A stretch of 64,000 nt of DNA from Coix lacryma-jobi var. lacryma-jobi (taxonomy: Eukaryota > Streptophyta > Magnoliopsida > Poales > Poaceae). The DNA lies in assembly GCA_009763385.1 (NCBI GenBank), contig CM019826.1, positions 97,572,848-97,636,847 of the forward strand. Reading direction: 5' to 3'. Shown in pieces: positions 11,369 through 23,000 of this stretch. The position numbers and the translations under genes were made by a program. Every line of letters starts with the position of its first letter. Position 1 is the stretch's first letter. The notes beneath the pieces were generated by a model. It saw only the letters and a program-made list of their open reading frames with translations, was not told the origin of the DNA and did no database searches.

Positions 11369-12678
11369 TATTGACGCTGGTTAACTATCAAAATTAAAGG
11401 ATAAATAAATATGAAAAGGGCATGAATTCAATCACCAACAAAGGTTTAGGGTTTTAATTGACAATATTCCACGAGTTTTGGTGAATTGTGATTCTGCAGG
11501 GACTAAACCAGGAAACCAGCGCTGATTGCTTCCCCTAGAAGGAAACCGACGGGAGATAACGCAACTGCCACGTCAGGATTATTCTAGAAGACTCCAGAGG
11601 ACGCAAGAAGACACCAGACGGTCGACCACCGCGAGAGGCTACCAGGTGGGACCGACCAGTCCCACCCTATGACCGGTCGGTCACCCACCGGGCCCGTTGG
11701 CTTTCGTCTTCTGCAAGCTTCCTCCACCGACCTCTAGGACTCATCTCGGCCGTACCTTAAGTCGGTTTGATCTAACGGCTGCGGTTGATCCCTAAGGGCT
11801 ATATAAGCAGCCCCAGACCCCCCTCTCCAGGCATCTCCCTCTTCATTATTCATCTCCACATCACAAACTAGGGTTCCAATTTAGAAGTAGAGGTCCCTCT
11901 AGATGAATCTCTTCTAGTTCATCTAGAATTAGATCTAGTTCATCTAGTTGTAATCAAGAGTTAGCTTTCAAGTAGAAGACTAGATACCCCTCTAGTAGGA
12001 TTAGAACCTAGTCTTATTCTAGAACTAGAAGAGAGAGAGAGAGGAAGAGATCAAGAAGGAGCTCCGGCCTGTCGGATCAACTTCTTCATCTTGTACCTGT
12101 GGATTCAAGTTCTTCGTCAACTTGCTTCAACGATTGTTTCGGTAATCGACATCTATATTTAAGTTTGAGCTATTGTTCTTATTATTCTTAAGGTTTATGA
12201 CTCTCTTTTGAGTACTCTAATTCTAGAGTTAGAGTAGTTGGATAGTGTAAGCGTGGTGCTTAGACTTGATAGCTCATAAATGCCTCCTATAACGCCGGTA
12301 GTAGTGGTAGTTCGCAAGGGTGACTCTTATAGCCTTGTTGATTCTTCTATAGTCCACTTACCCGTGTGTAGGCCCGGTAGGATTATACATTTGCATAAAA
12401 GAATCATACTCTGTTTGTGACCTTTTATGGCAACTTCCCCATTAAGAATAATAAACATATCACTCTTAAGTTGGATTTAGATTACCTTAGTGATCCCCTC
12501 TATACTTTTAGCTTCTCCATCCTTGTTAGTGACTCAGGGGTTATACACTTGAGACTCATCGCTATCCGTTCCTTTTGGTTCGATATTAAAACTGGGTTAC
12601 TCCGGTGAAGTGCTACATCGGTAGATCTTATCTGTGCGCTTGCGGATAAAGTAGAGTGTGCGTTAATTTATACCAACA
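11369..12678 (+). repeat. 5' LTR of element B
   Basis: Runs from TATTGACGC to TATACCAACA. The first two bases are TA instead of the expected TG (the 3' LTR has TGTTGACG), a single G-to-A change at the terminal dinucleotide. A TATA box (CTATATAAG) lies at about 11799-11806. Confidence 0.9.
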
Positions 12679-12686
12679 AGCATTTC

Positions 12687-12704
12687 TGGCGCCGTTGCCG
12701 GGGA
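12687..12704 (+). promoter_or_regulatory. Primer-binding site complementary to tRNA-Asp
   Basis: TGGCGCCGTTGCCGGGGA begins 9 bases after the LTR. It is the complement of the 3' end of plant tRNA-Asp, including CCA. This primer is typical of Athila/Tat-type gypsy elements (family knowledge). Confidence 0.9.
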
Positions 12705-14280
12705 ACGGTAGATCATTTTACGTCTTAAGTATAACCTCGTATTATACTTTTCTCTTTTCCTTTTTTGTCCCAGTCTTTTCATTATTTTTGTTTTCTTTCT
12801 TATGAATGTTATTTTTGAATTCCACTCTTATCTATCACTACCCCATGAGCGCATCTATAACTCGTAGAATCCTTACACCCTATCATAACATCTGATTATT
12901 AGCTATGCCTACCTTTCTGTTGCACTGTCCTTGTAATGAGCATAGAAATATAATTATGAAAATATTCCTTCGGGTATTCTTGTCACTAACCTTCCCAGGT
13001 CTGGAGCAGAAAAGAATGAAGGAACAACAAACACAAGGTATGTCCAACCAATCATCATGTAACATTGAATCACATTCATCCAATCTTGATTTGTACAAAC
13101 ACCAAGTTTGGGGGTACACTTCGTAAGAACATCTCTTGCCATGTTGCTATGTTGGTTGACCCTACCTTTAGGATATGCTCATATACTAATCATACTCTTT
13201 CATCACCATCTGAATAAATCTCTATAATGCCTTCATGTTACCTTTATTTGCTATAGTATATGTTTAGGTTTGGAGTACTTTCATACATCTCTTAAATTAA
13301 GCATGGTGCCTAGTTTAGGAGTGGTGATCTTGCTTTCAAAGGCTTTTAATTTAAGCAATTAAGTTAAAATGCCTTCCTAGATCAAATTAGACATGGTGTC
13401 TAGGTTGATTTTTGAGCCGATAGTATGCTATAGTGGATGTTGGATATTTTGTTGGACTAACCCCTATAGGAAAACTTTCAATATCAATTTGGAAAGTCCG
13501 GAGATGAACTCACACTGGAGATGAAGCAAGGCGTACAATGAACTTCAACAACTTTGCACAATGAAGACTCAGCTCATTCATCATGGATGAAATAACTGTG
13601 AGTATCAAAGTTTATTTATTTTGTCTTCTACCGCAAGTTATCTTTTGCCTTGAATCATGTTAAAGTGCAGCCAACACATAAAATACTAGTCTATGCTAAA
13701 GTAATCCTAAAAACATCTTTTATTAGCATAGATGCAAATACATAAGTTATGGATAACAACCCATTCTTCAAATTCTTGCAATCCTTCGGGTATATGTCCA
13801 CTAACATTATGTAGGAGAGAAATTTTGTTCATCCATGGTTTGGTCTGAACATTGATCCAAAACCCAAACCATAGACACACAAACCTACTCTCAGATCACA
13901 AATGGTACTAGCCTAGCTTTGAGTCTTGCTTGGGCGCTGATGACAAACAGGATGCAACTTACCTCGTATGAGACAACCTATGCCTGCAACCATCATTGCC
14001 CAAGACATCAAGACAGGAAGTGGGAAGTTATCCTCTGTTCTAATCAAGAGCTAGCTTGGGAGACAAGATGGTACCACTACAACAATAGCAAGATCTACAA
14101 GTCAAACGCATGAACATGTTGTTGGGAGTCCATCTACATCACAAGTCAGCCTAGGAGAGACAATTCTGTTGTCTAGATATGTTTCACAATCAAAGGGAGG
14201 AAGGAGAAACCCAACTTCAAACATATTAATCTCCTACCCACCACTTTGATCAATACAAACCACTACATGTTATCCCAGTC
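12705..14280 (+). other. Non-coding leader of element B
   Basis: About 1.6 kb after the primer site without a convincing frame. It aligns by eye with the matching part of element C (from about 56545 leftwards). Where a gag gene would be expected, only short frames full of stops occur. Confidence 0.6.
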
Positions 14281-14391
14281 GAGAAGAAGAATATGATCCA
14301 CCACTCATTCTTGGAAGATCGTTCTTGAACACTATCAATGTTATCATCTATGTCAGACCTGGAGAAGTCAACTCTTAGATCTTTTGTTGAT
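14281..14391 (+). pseudogene. First aspartic-protease relic in element B
   Basis: The sense strand reads a short stretch around PPLILGRSFLNTINVIIYV, which is the C-terminal part of the retropepsin fold of Athila/Tat elements (typically ILGRPFLNT). Element E at about 32560 has the same motif in a better preserved frame. The catalytic Asp-containing half is missing and a stop follows after VNS. Element A has the same relic near 1075. Confidence 0.6.
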
Positions 14392-15672
14392 TCTTCAACA
14401 ACTACATCACTTATGAGCAGCCAAAGAGAACCAAAAGAAGACGTCGAAGGGAGAACCAACTGCCAAGAATTGAGGAGGGCATCATGAAAGATAAAGCCAC
14501 TGCACCACAAGAGTTAGAAGATGGAGAGATAGTACCTGAGCCAGCAAAATCAAGAATAACAGTCGATAAGATCTCCATCATCTAGACACTGTTGAGAGAA
14601 CAAGTCTTAGTAGTGACACTACAAGACAAAAGACTCTCATGGAGGCACTCGAGTAACAGCTCTAAATTCAAGTCTCTTGCCAATCCAATGATTAAAGGAA
14701 AACAAGAAAGGTTGACAAGACAAGAATGTGGAACTGTCCCTACATCCTCATAGTATAGAATTAATACAAGAAAGAGAGAGGATCGAAGTCAGCATACTCG
14801 AGGAACAATGTGCCTTCACCGATAAGTCGACACTTAGAGAAGGGAGGTCGATACCTCTAAAGATGATTCCACTGTGATCTTCCTCTTCTCAATCACACTA
14901 TGAGACGAGCAAGAGAAGACAAGTCAGCTAGATAAGAGAAGCTTCCACAAGGTGGTTCGACATATCACTCTTCAATGACAAAGTAATATTTCAAGGTAAG
15001 TAACCATCACTTTAAAAGCTTCTTCTTGATTCTAGTATGAACATAAATAAAGAACTAAACATGTTTAAGTTGCACCTCACTTGATCCAACCTAATCAACT
15101 CAACATATTCAGTCCTTTGACCCTTGTTCATAGCTTTACGCTCTTGAATCTCACTGTCTTAACTAAATGAAGTAAAATGTTCTGCATCTAACCTTTGGAA
15201 GATGATATATCTCAATCATGAAAAGATCAACACTTTATGCATAGATTATCCTTCCTTTGGTTAAGTAATTTGATCTGTTAAATATTTAAAGATGCTACTT
15301 TTATGCTCATTCTCTGATCCTATCACTCATGTAAAGATTGAATAGAACCCATAAACAACAAGTTTGTCTTGTGCAATGTGCCTAAGGTTAGAGGGGAATA
15401 AACAAAACTTTTGGTTCTGTTGGTGTTTTTCCACCAACAGAGCCCATGCACTTGATCTCTACCTTATCTTTATGAGCAGGACACACTCTTGAGCAAACAT
15501 GGAGAAGTTTATCACTCTCAAATTCTACAGAGTGAAGGTCCTAGATCTACAAGAACATGCACATTGAGAAGATGTTACCAGCTTCCACAAGTAACGCTTC
15601 ACTTCAAACTGCTGGACGAACGAAGAACAAGAGTGACACCAAATCAAGAGGCATAAACAAGAAGGAATGATG

Positions 15673-16033
15673 GAAGATATCGTAGTCAAAATTAGAGGTC
15701 ATGAAGTCCCCACAGACTTCTTTATCCTCGACATGAGAAGACGATGATGTCCACCTCATCCTAGGAAGATCATTCCTCTACACTACAAGTGCAATCACCT
15801 ACAAGAGGAAATCCATTTTCACTTTCCTGGAGAAAAGGCACGATACAACTTCATCAACTACATACCCAATGAAGCACCCAAGGAGAATAGAAGTGAAAGA
15901 CGCCGCTCTCAAAGCCAAAGAAGACAAGCTATCAAGAATAGAGAGGCTAATCATGACGAAGAAGTTATCGACACTGTCCCAGAAAAGAAAGAAGAAGAGA
16001 AACCTCAAGACAGTGAACCACGGGAAGTGAAGA
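15673..16033 (+). pseudogene. Second aspartic-protease relic in element B
   Basis: A second protease-like stretch reads VKIRGHEVPTDFFILDM and, after a one-base shift at about 15735, DDDVHLILGRSFLYTTSAI, followed by a Lys/Arg-rich tail ending at about 16033. The pattern PTDF-ILDM then LILGR-FL matches the C-terminal half of the plant gypsy protease. Element C carries it in reverse at about 53170-53520. Two copies of the same protease half in one element is unusual. Confidence 0.6.
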
Positions 16034-18061
16034 CTCATACCAAGAAAGTATGGGAGAAAATGTCTGCACCTAAGAGGTACAATCAATAACAACTTTCCAA
16101 ACGTCTGACATACCTTGGGAGGTCTAAACCAAGGGAAGGTCCGGTTCGTCGGACCTAAATATCCGAACCTTCGCCAAAAGGTAAAAATCGGTAGTTATCT
16201 TTATATTTACTTTGCTGCATATTTCTCATATTTAATCCATAACCATTTCTTGCATCATCATATTTAATTCACAACACATTTTTATAAATATTTCACTGCA
16301 TCATAAAGCCCCATGTGAATAATTCTATGGCGTGTAAAAACCCACAGGAATGTTCACCGTGGTGGCATAAAAATAAAAATAAATATGCATACATTCATCC
16401 TGTTGCATTTTCTCTTGCATCATAAAAATATAAAATACAAAAATATTGAGAAAGAAATCTAACTGAAATTCTGGACAACTAAGGCTTGAGTGGCAAACCA
16501 CTAATGCTTAATCTGTTCCACAAGTTTTGTTGTCTATTTGAGTTTCGTAGGATTTGAAAGGCCAAGAAAAGCTGACAAGCAAGTGAATGCTCCATCCACT
16601 GTTGGAGTACTGTCTTAATAAAACATCAACATCAATCAAAGCTCTAATCGAGGAACGACATATCCACTGCCAGTCTGCTACATTGCAAGATCGAACGACT
16701 ACGTCAACATTCAGCTTGGGGGAAGGCATCCCCATGTATCCATGTAAGTATCTTTAATATCTTAAGTTTTTCATTCCATAAACAAATTCAAAACACCAAA
16801 AAAATGTGTGAGCACATGAAGGCTCACCCTTAAAAAGAAAAGAACAAAAATATGTGGGCACATGAAGGATCAGCATTAATTAAAAAGAGACAAAAATATA
16901 TGGGCACATGAAGGCTCAACGCTATTAAGGGAACCAGCTTGGGGGAGACGCACTCCCGTTATCTTCGCAATTCTGGTATGTCTTTATTACTATTATTATT
17001 AGCTTTTATATCTTAAAGTGTGTTAGATAAATAAAATAGTCTAGTTTGTTTTAAGAAGTTGATGACCAAAGAGAACTCTCTCTCTCTAATCTTCTGCATG
17101 GAAATGATGAATAGTTGCTCTATCTAATTTCTTTCAAGTACCTAGCCTTCAAAGCATGAGTTCTCCTCATTAATAATGATGCCTTAAAATAAAATTAAAT
17201 ACATGGTTGGCAAATACTTAATCTAAGGTCCAGGTAATTGGGATCTGACATGTGATGATCTGAGCTGCTATTATCTTGTTCTAAACAACACTAAAGTTCC
17301 GGAGTTTTCTAAATATGAATATGACTAATAATTGCATTGAGTTAAATTAAGCTTTGTGACCCTGTGAGATGTTATCTTGCCATTGAATTGAGATCACTTA
17401 CACATTTCATCCATCTTCCGCATAAATGCTCATAATTATCTGTTGCTACCCTCTCAGAAGTTTGTTGGAAGCATGTGGCTATTAAAAAAAAAGAAAAAAA
17501 AAGAGAGACAAAAGAAAAAAAGAGATCGGAGGAAATAAAAAGGGACAAGTGTCCGAAACCTCAAAAAGATAGATCCTGAGGAAATAAAAAGGGACAAGTG
17601 TCCGGAACCTCGAAGAAAAAGAAAAAAAAATGGGCACGTGCCCGACAGTAGGATTAGCCTAATAGCCATATGTCTATGATGAACAGAAGAGAGTGAATAT
17701 ATTCAAAAGAGCATCCGACTCCATTTTTCCATACACATGCACTTCTTGATTCAATGGTTGGTTGACTTTCTCTTTGCATCGATTGTTTAATTTGACAACA
17801 TATGTATTAATGCTTTTAAAAATTAATTAAAACTCCGGGATAAAGGTGAAGTGAAAGAACTAGAGACATAGTGCTTGATTTGATCGTTCAATCTCTCAAT
17901 TATTCAGGATCTAAGGTAGAAGTAATAAGCCCCATGAAGAATAACATGATATGTTTTGGAGAATTTTTGTTTAACGGCAGGTATACTTGTTAGAAGTGAA
18001 GATATTGTAGCAACTCCTGATCCATTGTTAAGTTTTGGTTTTGCTAAGGGACTAGCAAAAG
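16034..18061 (+). other. Non-coding 3' region of element B with repeated polypurine motifs
   Basis: About 2 kb without a real frame. CAGCTTGGGGGA-type words recur at 16712 and 16935, each just before a short stretch ending with a stop. At 17523-17612 a unit of about 57 bp is present twice (GGAAATAAAAAGGGACAAGT in each copy). Elements A (3613-3692) and C (51503-51596, reversed) share both features. Confidence 0.6.
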
Positions 18062-18077
18062 GTAAGCTTGGGGGAAT
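18062..18077 (+). promoter_or_regulatory. Polypurine tract of element B
   Basis: AGCTTGGGGGAAT directly precedes the 3' LTR start TGTTGACG. Plus-strand DNA synthesis starts at such a tract. Confidence 0.75.
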
Positions 18078-19382
18078 TGTTGACGTTGGTTAACTATCAA
18101 AATTAAAGGATAAATAAATATGAAAAGGGCATGAATTCAATCACCAACAAAGGTTTAGGGTTTTAATGGACAATATTCCACGTGTTTTGGCGAATTGTGA
18201 TTCTGCAGGGACTAAACCAGGAAACCAGCGCTGATTGCTTCCCCTAGAAGGAAACTGACGGGAGATAACGCAACCGCCACGTCAGGATTATTCTAGAAGA
18301 CTCCAGAGGACGCAAGAAGACACCAGGAGGTCGACCACCGCGAGAGGCTACCAGGTGGGACCGATCGGTCCCACCCTATGACCGGTCGGTCACCCACCAG
18401 GCCCGTTGGCTTTCGTCTTCTGCAAGCTTCCTCCACCGACCTCTAGGACTCATCTCGGCCGTACCTTAAGTCGGTTTGATCTAACGGCTGCGGTTGTTCC
18501 CTCAGGGCTATATAAGCAGCCCCAGACCCCCCTCTCCAGGCATCTCCCTCTTCATTATTCATCTCCACATCAGAAACTAGGGTTCCAATGTAGAAGTAGA
18601 GGTCCCTCTAGATTAATCTCTTCTAGTTCATCTAGAATTAGATCTATTTCATCTAGTTGTAATCAAGAGTTAGCTTTCAAGTAGAAGACTAGATACCCCT
18701 CTAGTAGGATTAGAACCTAGTCTTATTCTAGAACTAGAAGAGAGAGAGAGAGGAAGAGATCAAGAAGGAGCTCCGGCCTGTCGGATCAACTTCTTCATCT
18801 TGTACCTGTGGATTCAAGTTCTTCGTCAACTTGCTTCAACGATTGTTTCGGTAATCGACATCTATATTTAAGTTTGAGCTATTGTTCTTATTATTCTTAA
18901 GGTTTATGACTCTCTTTTGAGTACTCTAATTCTAGAGTTAGTTGGATAGTGTAAGCGTGGTGCTTAGACTTGATAGCTCATAAATGCCTCCTATAACGCC
19001 GGTAGTAGTGGTAGTTCGCAAGGGTGACTCTTATAGCCTTGTTGATTCTTCTATAGTCCACTTACCCGTGTGTAGGCCCGGTAGGATTATACATTTGCAT
19101 AAAAGAATCATACTCTGTTTGTGACCTTTTATGGCAACTTCCCCATTAAGAATAATAAACATATCACTCTTAAGTTGGATTTAGATAACCTTAGTGATCC
19201 CCTCTATACTTTTAGCTTCTCCGTCCTTGTTAGTGACTCAGGGGTTATACACTTGAGACTCATCGCTATCCGTTCCTTTGGGTTTGATATTAAAACTGGG
19301 TTACTCCGGTGAAGTGCTACATCGGTAGATCTTATCTGTGCGCTTGCGGATAAAGTAGAGTGTGCGTTAATTTATACCAACA
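18078..19382 (+). repeat. 3' LTR of element B
   Basis: Runs TGTTGACG to TACCAACA, is nearly identical to the 5' LTR, and is followed by the AATAC duplication at 19383-19387. TATA box at about 18508. Confidence 0.92.
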
Positions 19383-19387
19383 AATAC

Positions 19388-19812
19388 TATATGATTTTGA
19401 ACTAAAAATGGAAAGGGTCAAGTTGGATTGTGAAGGAGTGATAAGGGCCATGATCCATTACCACCCCTAGCAGGCGCACCCCTGTGGGCCCTACTTGGCC
19501 CCAGGTTTAGTAGGCAGCCTCCAACGGCTAGTTTGAGCAACTAGCCATTGGTCACTCACTCCAATAATTTTGTTTTCTTCTGGTTTTGGAAATTTCCACA
19601 AAATTTGATGCTTTTTGGATTTTATAAATATTTTGGAAAAATAAAAATAGTAATATAAAAAGTCTTTTATTCAGAAAATGATTTTTAAACATTTTTCCAT
19701 GCATTTTGAAAAATTGATTTTAATAGCAAATAATTTTAATATCTATTTTTATATGCATGGTTAAAGTTAAATATGAATTTGAAATTTTTTGAAAAATAGA
19801 TAACTACCATTT
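19388..19812 (-). other. Continuation of the pseudogene upstream region beyond element B
   Basis: This AT-rich sequence joins 11368 when element B is taken out. It could be the U3 part of an LTR belonging to the ATHILA-like pseudogene (minus strand), but no terminus could be fixed. No gene seen. Confidence 0.4.
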
Positions 19813-20037
19813 TAACCTCTGGCCGAGGACATATCATTTATAGCCTGGTAGCAACGCTATACCTCCTCTACTTTCCCGAAGTAGAAGCATCCGACCCAGG
19901 AGATTGAGGTGGTTGCTTCTTCTTCCACCACACCGGTCATGGCTTAGCCGAGGCTGGTGGAGTAGACCTGATTGGCTTCGGGTTCTTCACTTTCTGTTGC
20001 TTCCATGCAGGTTCACGGCGGAAATATCCGTTGAACC
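19813..20037 (-). other. Unclassified coding-like remnant, continued at 24514-24570
   Basis: Once the solo LTR is removed, the minus strand across 24570-24514 and 20037-19870 has an open frame of about 50 codons (PEKTIRCRFNGYFRREPAW, then PKPIRSTPPASAKP) ending in a stop, with further stops after it. I do not recognise the family. It may be a retroelement gag or transposase scrap. Confidence 0.3.
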
Positions 20038-23000
20038 TGTCGTGGAACCGTCCTGATTATAAGAGCTCAAGTACCGTCTTAGTCAAATCCGTCTGACATC
20101 GACTTGTACGTGAACCCATATAACCCCGGTAGTCCGGAAATCTCGAAGGATTTCAAACATCGTACAACATACAAGATCGCATTGTTCAAGTACCACATTC
20201 GTAAGGATACATCACCGATAACTGGAACCAAATTTAACATCAGAGGTGCGAAATTAAAACAGAGTTATTACAATACCGAATTTAAAAGTGCAGAAGCTTA
20301 AATAAGTTTTGAAACACGACCACCACACATGTGATCCAAATAAAACATTGTTTGATAACTTAACCAAACACAACTCACTCCTCCTTTTCAGATAGTGTGC
20401 GACTAGGAGTCTCAGTCCGGCAAAAGAGAAGGGGAAGCTTCTTGACGACCCTGCCCTGGGCCTATTCCTCATCACCCTCCACCGGGTAGAGGCAGTGCTT
20501 ACAATAGTCATACTACACCTGGCCATCTGCAACAACGGGATAAACCATGAGTACGGGAATGTACTCAGCTAGACTTACCCGTCCAACTGAAAAGGTATGC
20601 AAAGATTTTTGGTGGAGCTGGGATCTTTAGTTGCGAAAAGCTCAAAATTAAGAGAAGGATTACTTAATGATATTGATGAGCTGTCAGTTTTAGACCTACC
20701 TCTTAATCTAGGTTTGCACCTGAACTATTATATCCACTTGAGTCTAACAAGCAATAATATAACCATATCCAGTTGACTTATCCATATTTTAGTTGAACCT
20801 GAAAACATCACATGGAGTTGTATCGTGGTGAAGCTCGCCATAGTTTCTCACTAACCGGGGGAGACGGCGACTCGAATCGAATTCCAAACCAGCTGGCGAA
20901 AGACCTTTAATACCAACCCACACTTTCCCCGTCGGGTCCAAGCATTGGGTAACCGCTCGATGCTTGTTCGTGGTGGTAATCGTCGCGGCTCACAGCACGG
21001 ACCACCCAATTGGAACTATACGATGGCCATTCCGTGGCAGATCGTGTTTCCATACTAGAGGGTGCGACACGGGTTGAGACCGGCCCGAACAGCTTCTAAC
21101 CGGCTTTGGGGTCGATGATTACAGCACCGACATATCCTTAAGTAAAAGGGCGCGTTCAAAAATGCACGAGGGCCAACATCGATACAAACCTACATGATCC
21201 AACGGACAGACTGCCCCAAGTTTCCAAACTTGTGCTTTGCCTTCCAGTTGGCCGTATTTCATTACTACTCAGGTTCTTTTCCACGATAGCAAATATAGCC
21301 AACCGTGATCCGGTAAATACCCACCAGGGGTATTACGGGAACATTCTTAACTACTACTTTTATTTAGCAGACTAAGCAATTATACATATAAATAAGTAAC
21401 AGGATAACAAGGCAGGTAATAATCGATAATCAAGGAATGGTAATGCAGCAAGTAGGATTCAATCAACTTCTATACCTAATGCATCATAGTATAAAAATAC
21501 TCAAGTACATTAATTGTAAAAGATGGGAGACTTAGAATGCTGCGGGGCTTGCCTTGGGAGAAGACTGAGGCCTCGTGAGCGGGGCACTCTGGTAGGTTAG
21601 AGAACTGTGCGGGGTCGACCTCCTCGGCTTGGGGTAGCTCCGGGATCTCCTGCTCGGCGCTTGCTTCCGGCTCCTGGCTGGGCTCCTCGACTGTCGATCC
21701 TATTGCATGCGGGGGATAATGGATAATTAATGCGGGGTGCGAGATATGGTGGTATGAATGAAATTATTACTTGCAAACCAACAAAGCCAACTTGTTGAAC
21801 CACTTTTGACATTGAGGAAAACATTTACTTATCACATAAAACAAATCATTATTTCAACTATTTCTCATTTATTAATTCAAAAGAAACTCAGGTTTGAACT
21901 GCAAGTGTATTTTTCTTAACTCAGAAAAATCCACAAAAATTCCAGAAGGTAACTAACACTAACTGGACTTCACTGAATAATTTTGAGCAAGAAATAAAAT
22001 ACAAGACAACAGATACAAAAAGATGAAATAAACTGCTCAAAAGATGCTTTGAACTAACTTTTCACATAAAAAGTGTCAAACAGCAGGTTTCATATTTTTC
22101 CTAGCTTTACCTATTATAACCACTCTACTGCAGAAAATTCACTGCTAAAGCACAAATACATAAACCTACACAAAATAAAGAAAATTACTCCAGATTAAAC
22201 CATATGAACTACAACCCTGCTGGAAAAGGGTGACATGGTCATTTTCATATTTTTCCCAGGTTCTATTCCATATTTCATATTTATCAAGGAAGTTCTATGA
22301 ACAGAAACATTATATTCTTTTCTACATGAATTTGCTAAGAAAAACATAGAAAAGCACATTTCTACAACAACTTCACATTTTTCCATATAACAACCTAAGC
22401 TTAACATTTTTCCTAACTGGAACATCACACACAGAGACTGCACAAATTTTCCCATCTTTTATTTTTACATATAAAATACCATAACACTTATTCCAAGAAA
22501 ACAGCCAAAAAGGACTTTGAGCCCTAACAGACACTTTTTCTACGTAAACAGTGCCTCATACATTTTTCATAGGTACGTAACATGATAAGAAATCTACACA
22601 AATTTTGCCATGAATTAACTCAACCAGAAAACATATAAATCTATTTATCTCAACAAAAGCACATAAACTGGATTAAATAAAAACAGTAATATAAACTTTC
22701 ACCAAAAATACTTTCATATTTTTCCATGATAGATCTACTCATGAACAAACTACCAAAACTGAAAACACCTCATTTGGACCTTTAAAACATGCTACACAAA
22801 AATAACAAGCTTCCCTGGAAAATAAAACAAAAAGGAAAATCATTTAAACTTTCCCGGCCCATACTGCGCAGACTCGGTCTATGGACCATGGGTGATTGAC
22901 GCGTGGGTCCGCATGGTCAACGGGGCCCAGCAGTCAGTGAGAGAAGAGCAGGGGAGGGGGTTTGACCCCACGGTTCTCGCCGGCGGTGAGGTCACCGGCG

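Larger units (their letters stand above)
11369..19382 (+). mobile_element. Complete non-autonomous Tat/Athila-like element B
   Basis: An 8.0 kb element with two nearly identical LTRs (1310 and 1305 bp), an 18-base tRNA-Asp primer site, a polypurine tract and an AATAC target duplication. The internal 5.4 kb carries no gag, reverse transcriptase, RNase H or integrase, only two relics of aspartic-protease coding sequence (14281-14391 and 15673-16033). The close match of its LTRs suggests a recent insertion compared with the hAT and chromovirus relics around it (inference). It was presumably copied by enzymes of a related autonomous element. It interrupts the upstream region of the ATHILA-like pseudogene. 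Confidence 0.9.

Noticed and set aside
12687..12704. Possible tRNA-Asp gene (also at 36292 and 56546)
   Set aside because: Only 18 bases match the tRNA 3' end, on the complementary strand, and sit at LTR borders; there is no cloverleaf.
17454..17669. Phe-rich frames repeated at 3574-3768 and 51431-51655
   Set aside because: They are antisense to A-rich runs and the doubled 57-bp unit; low complexity.
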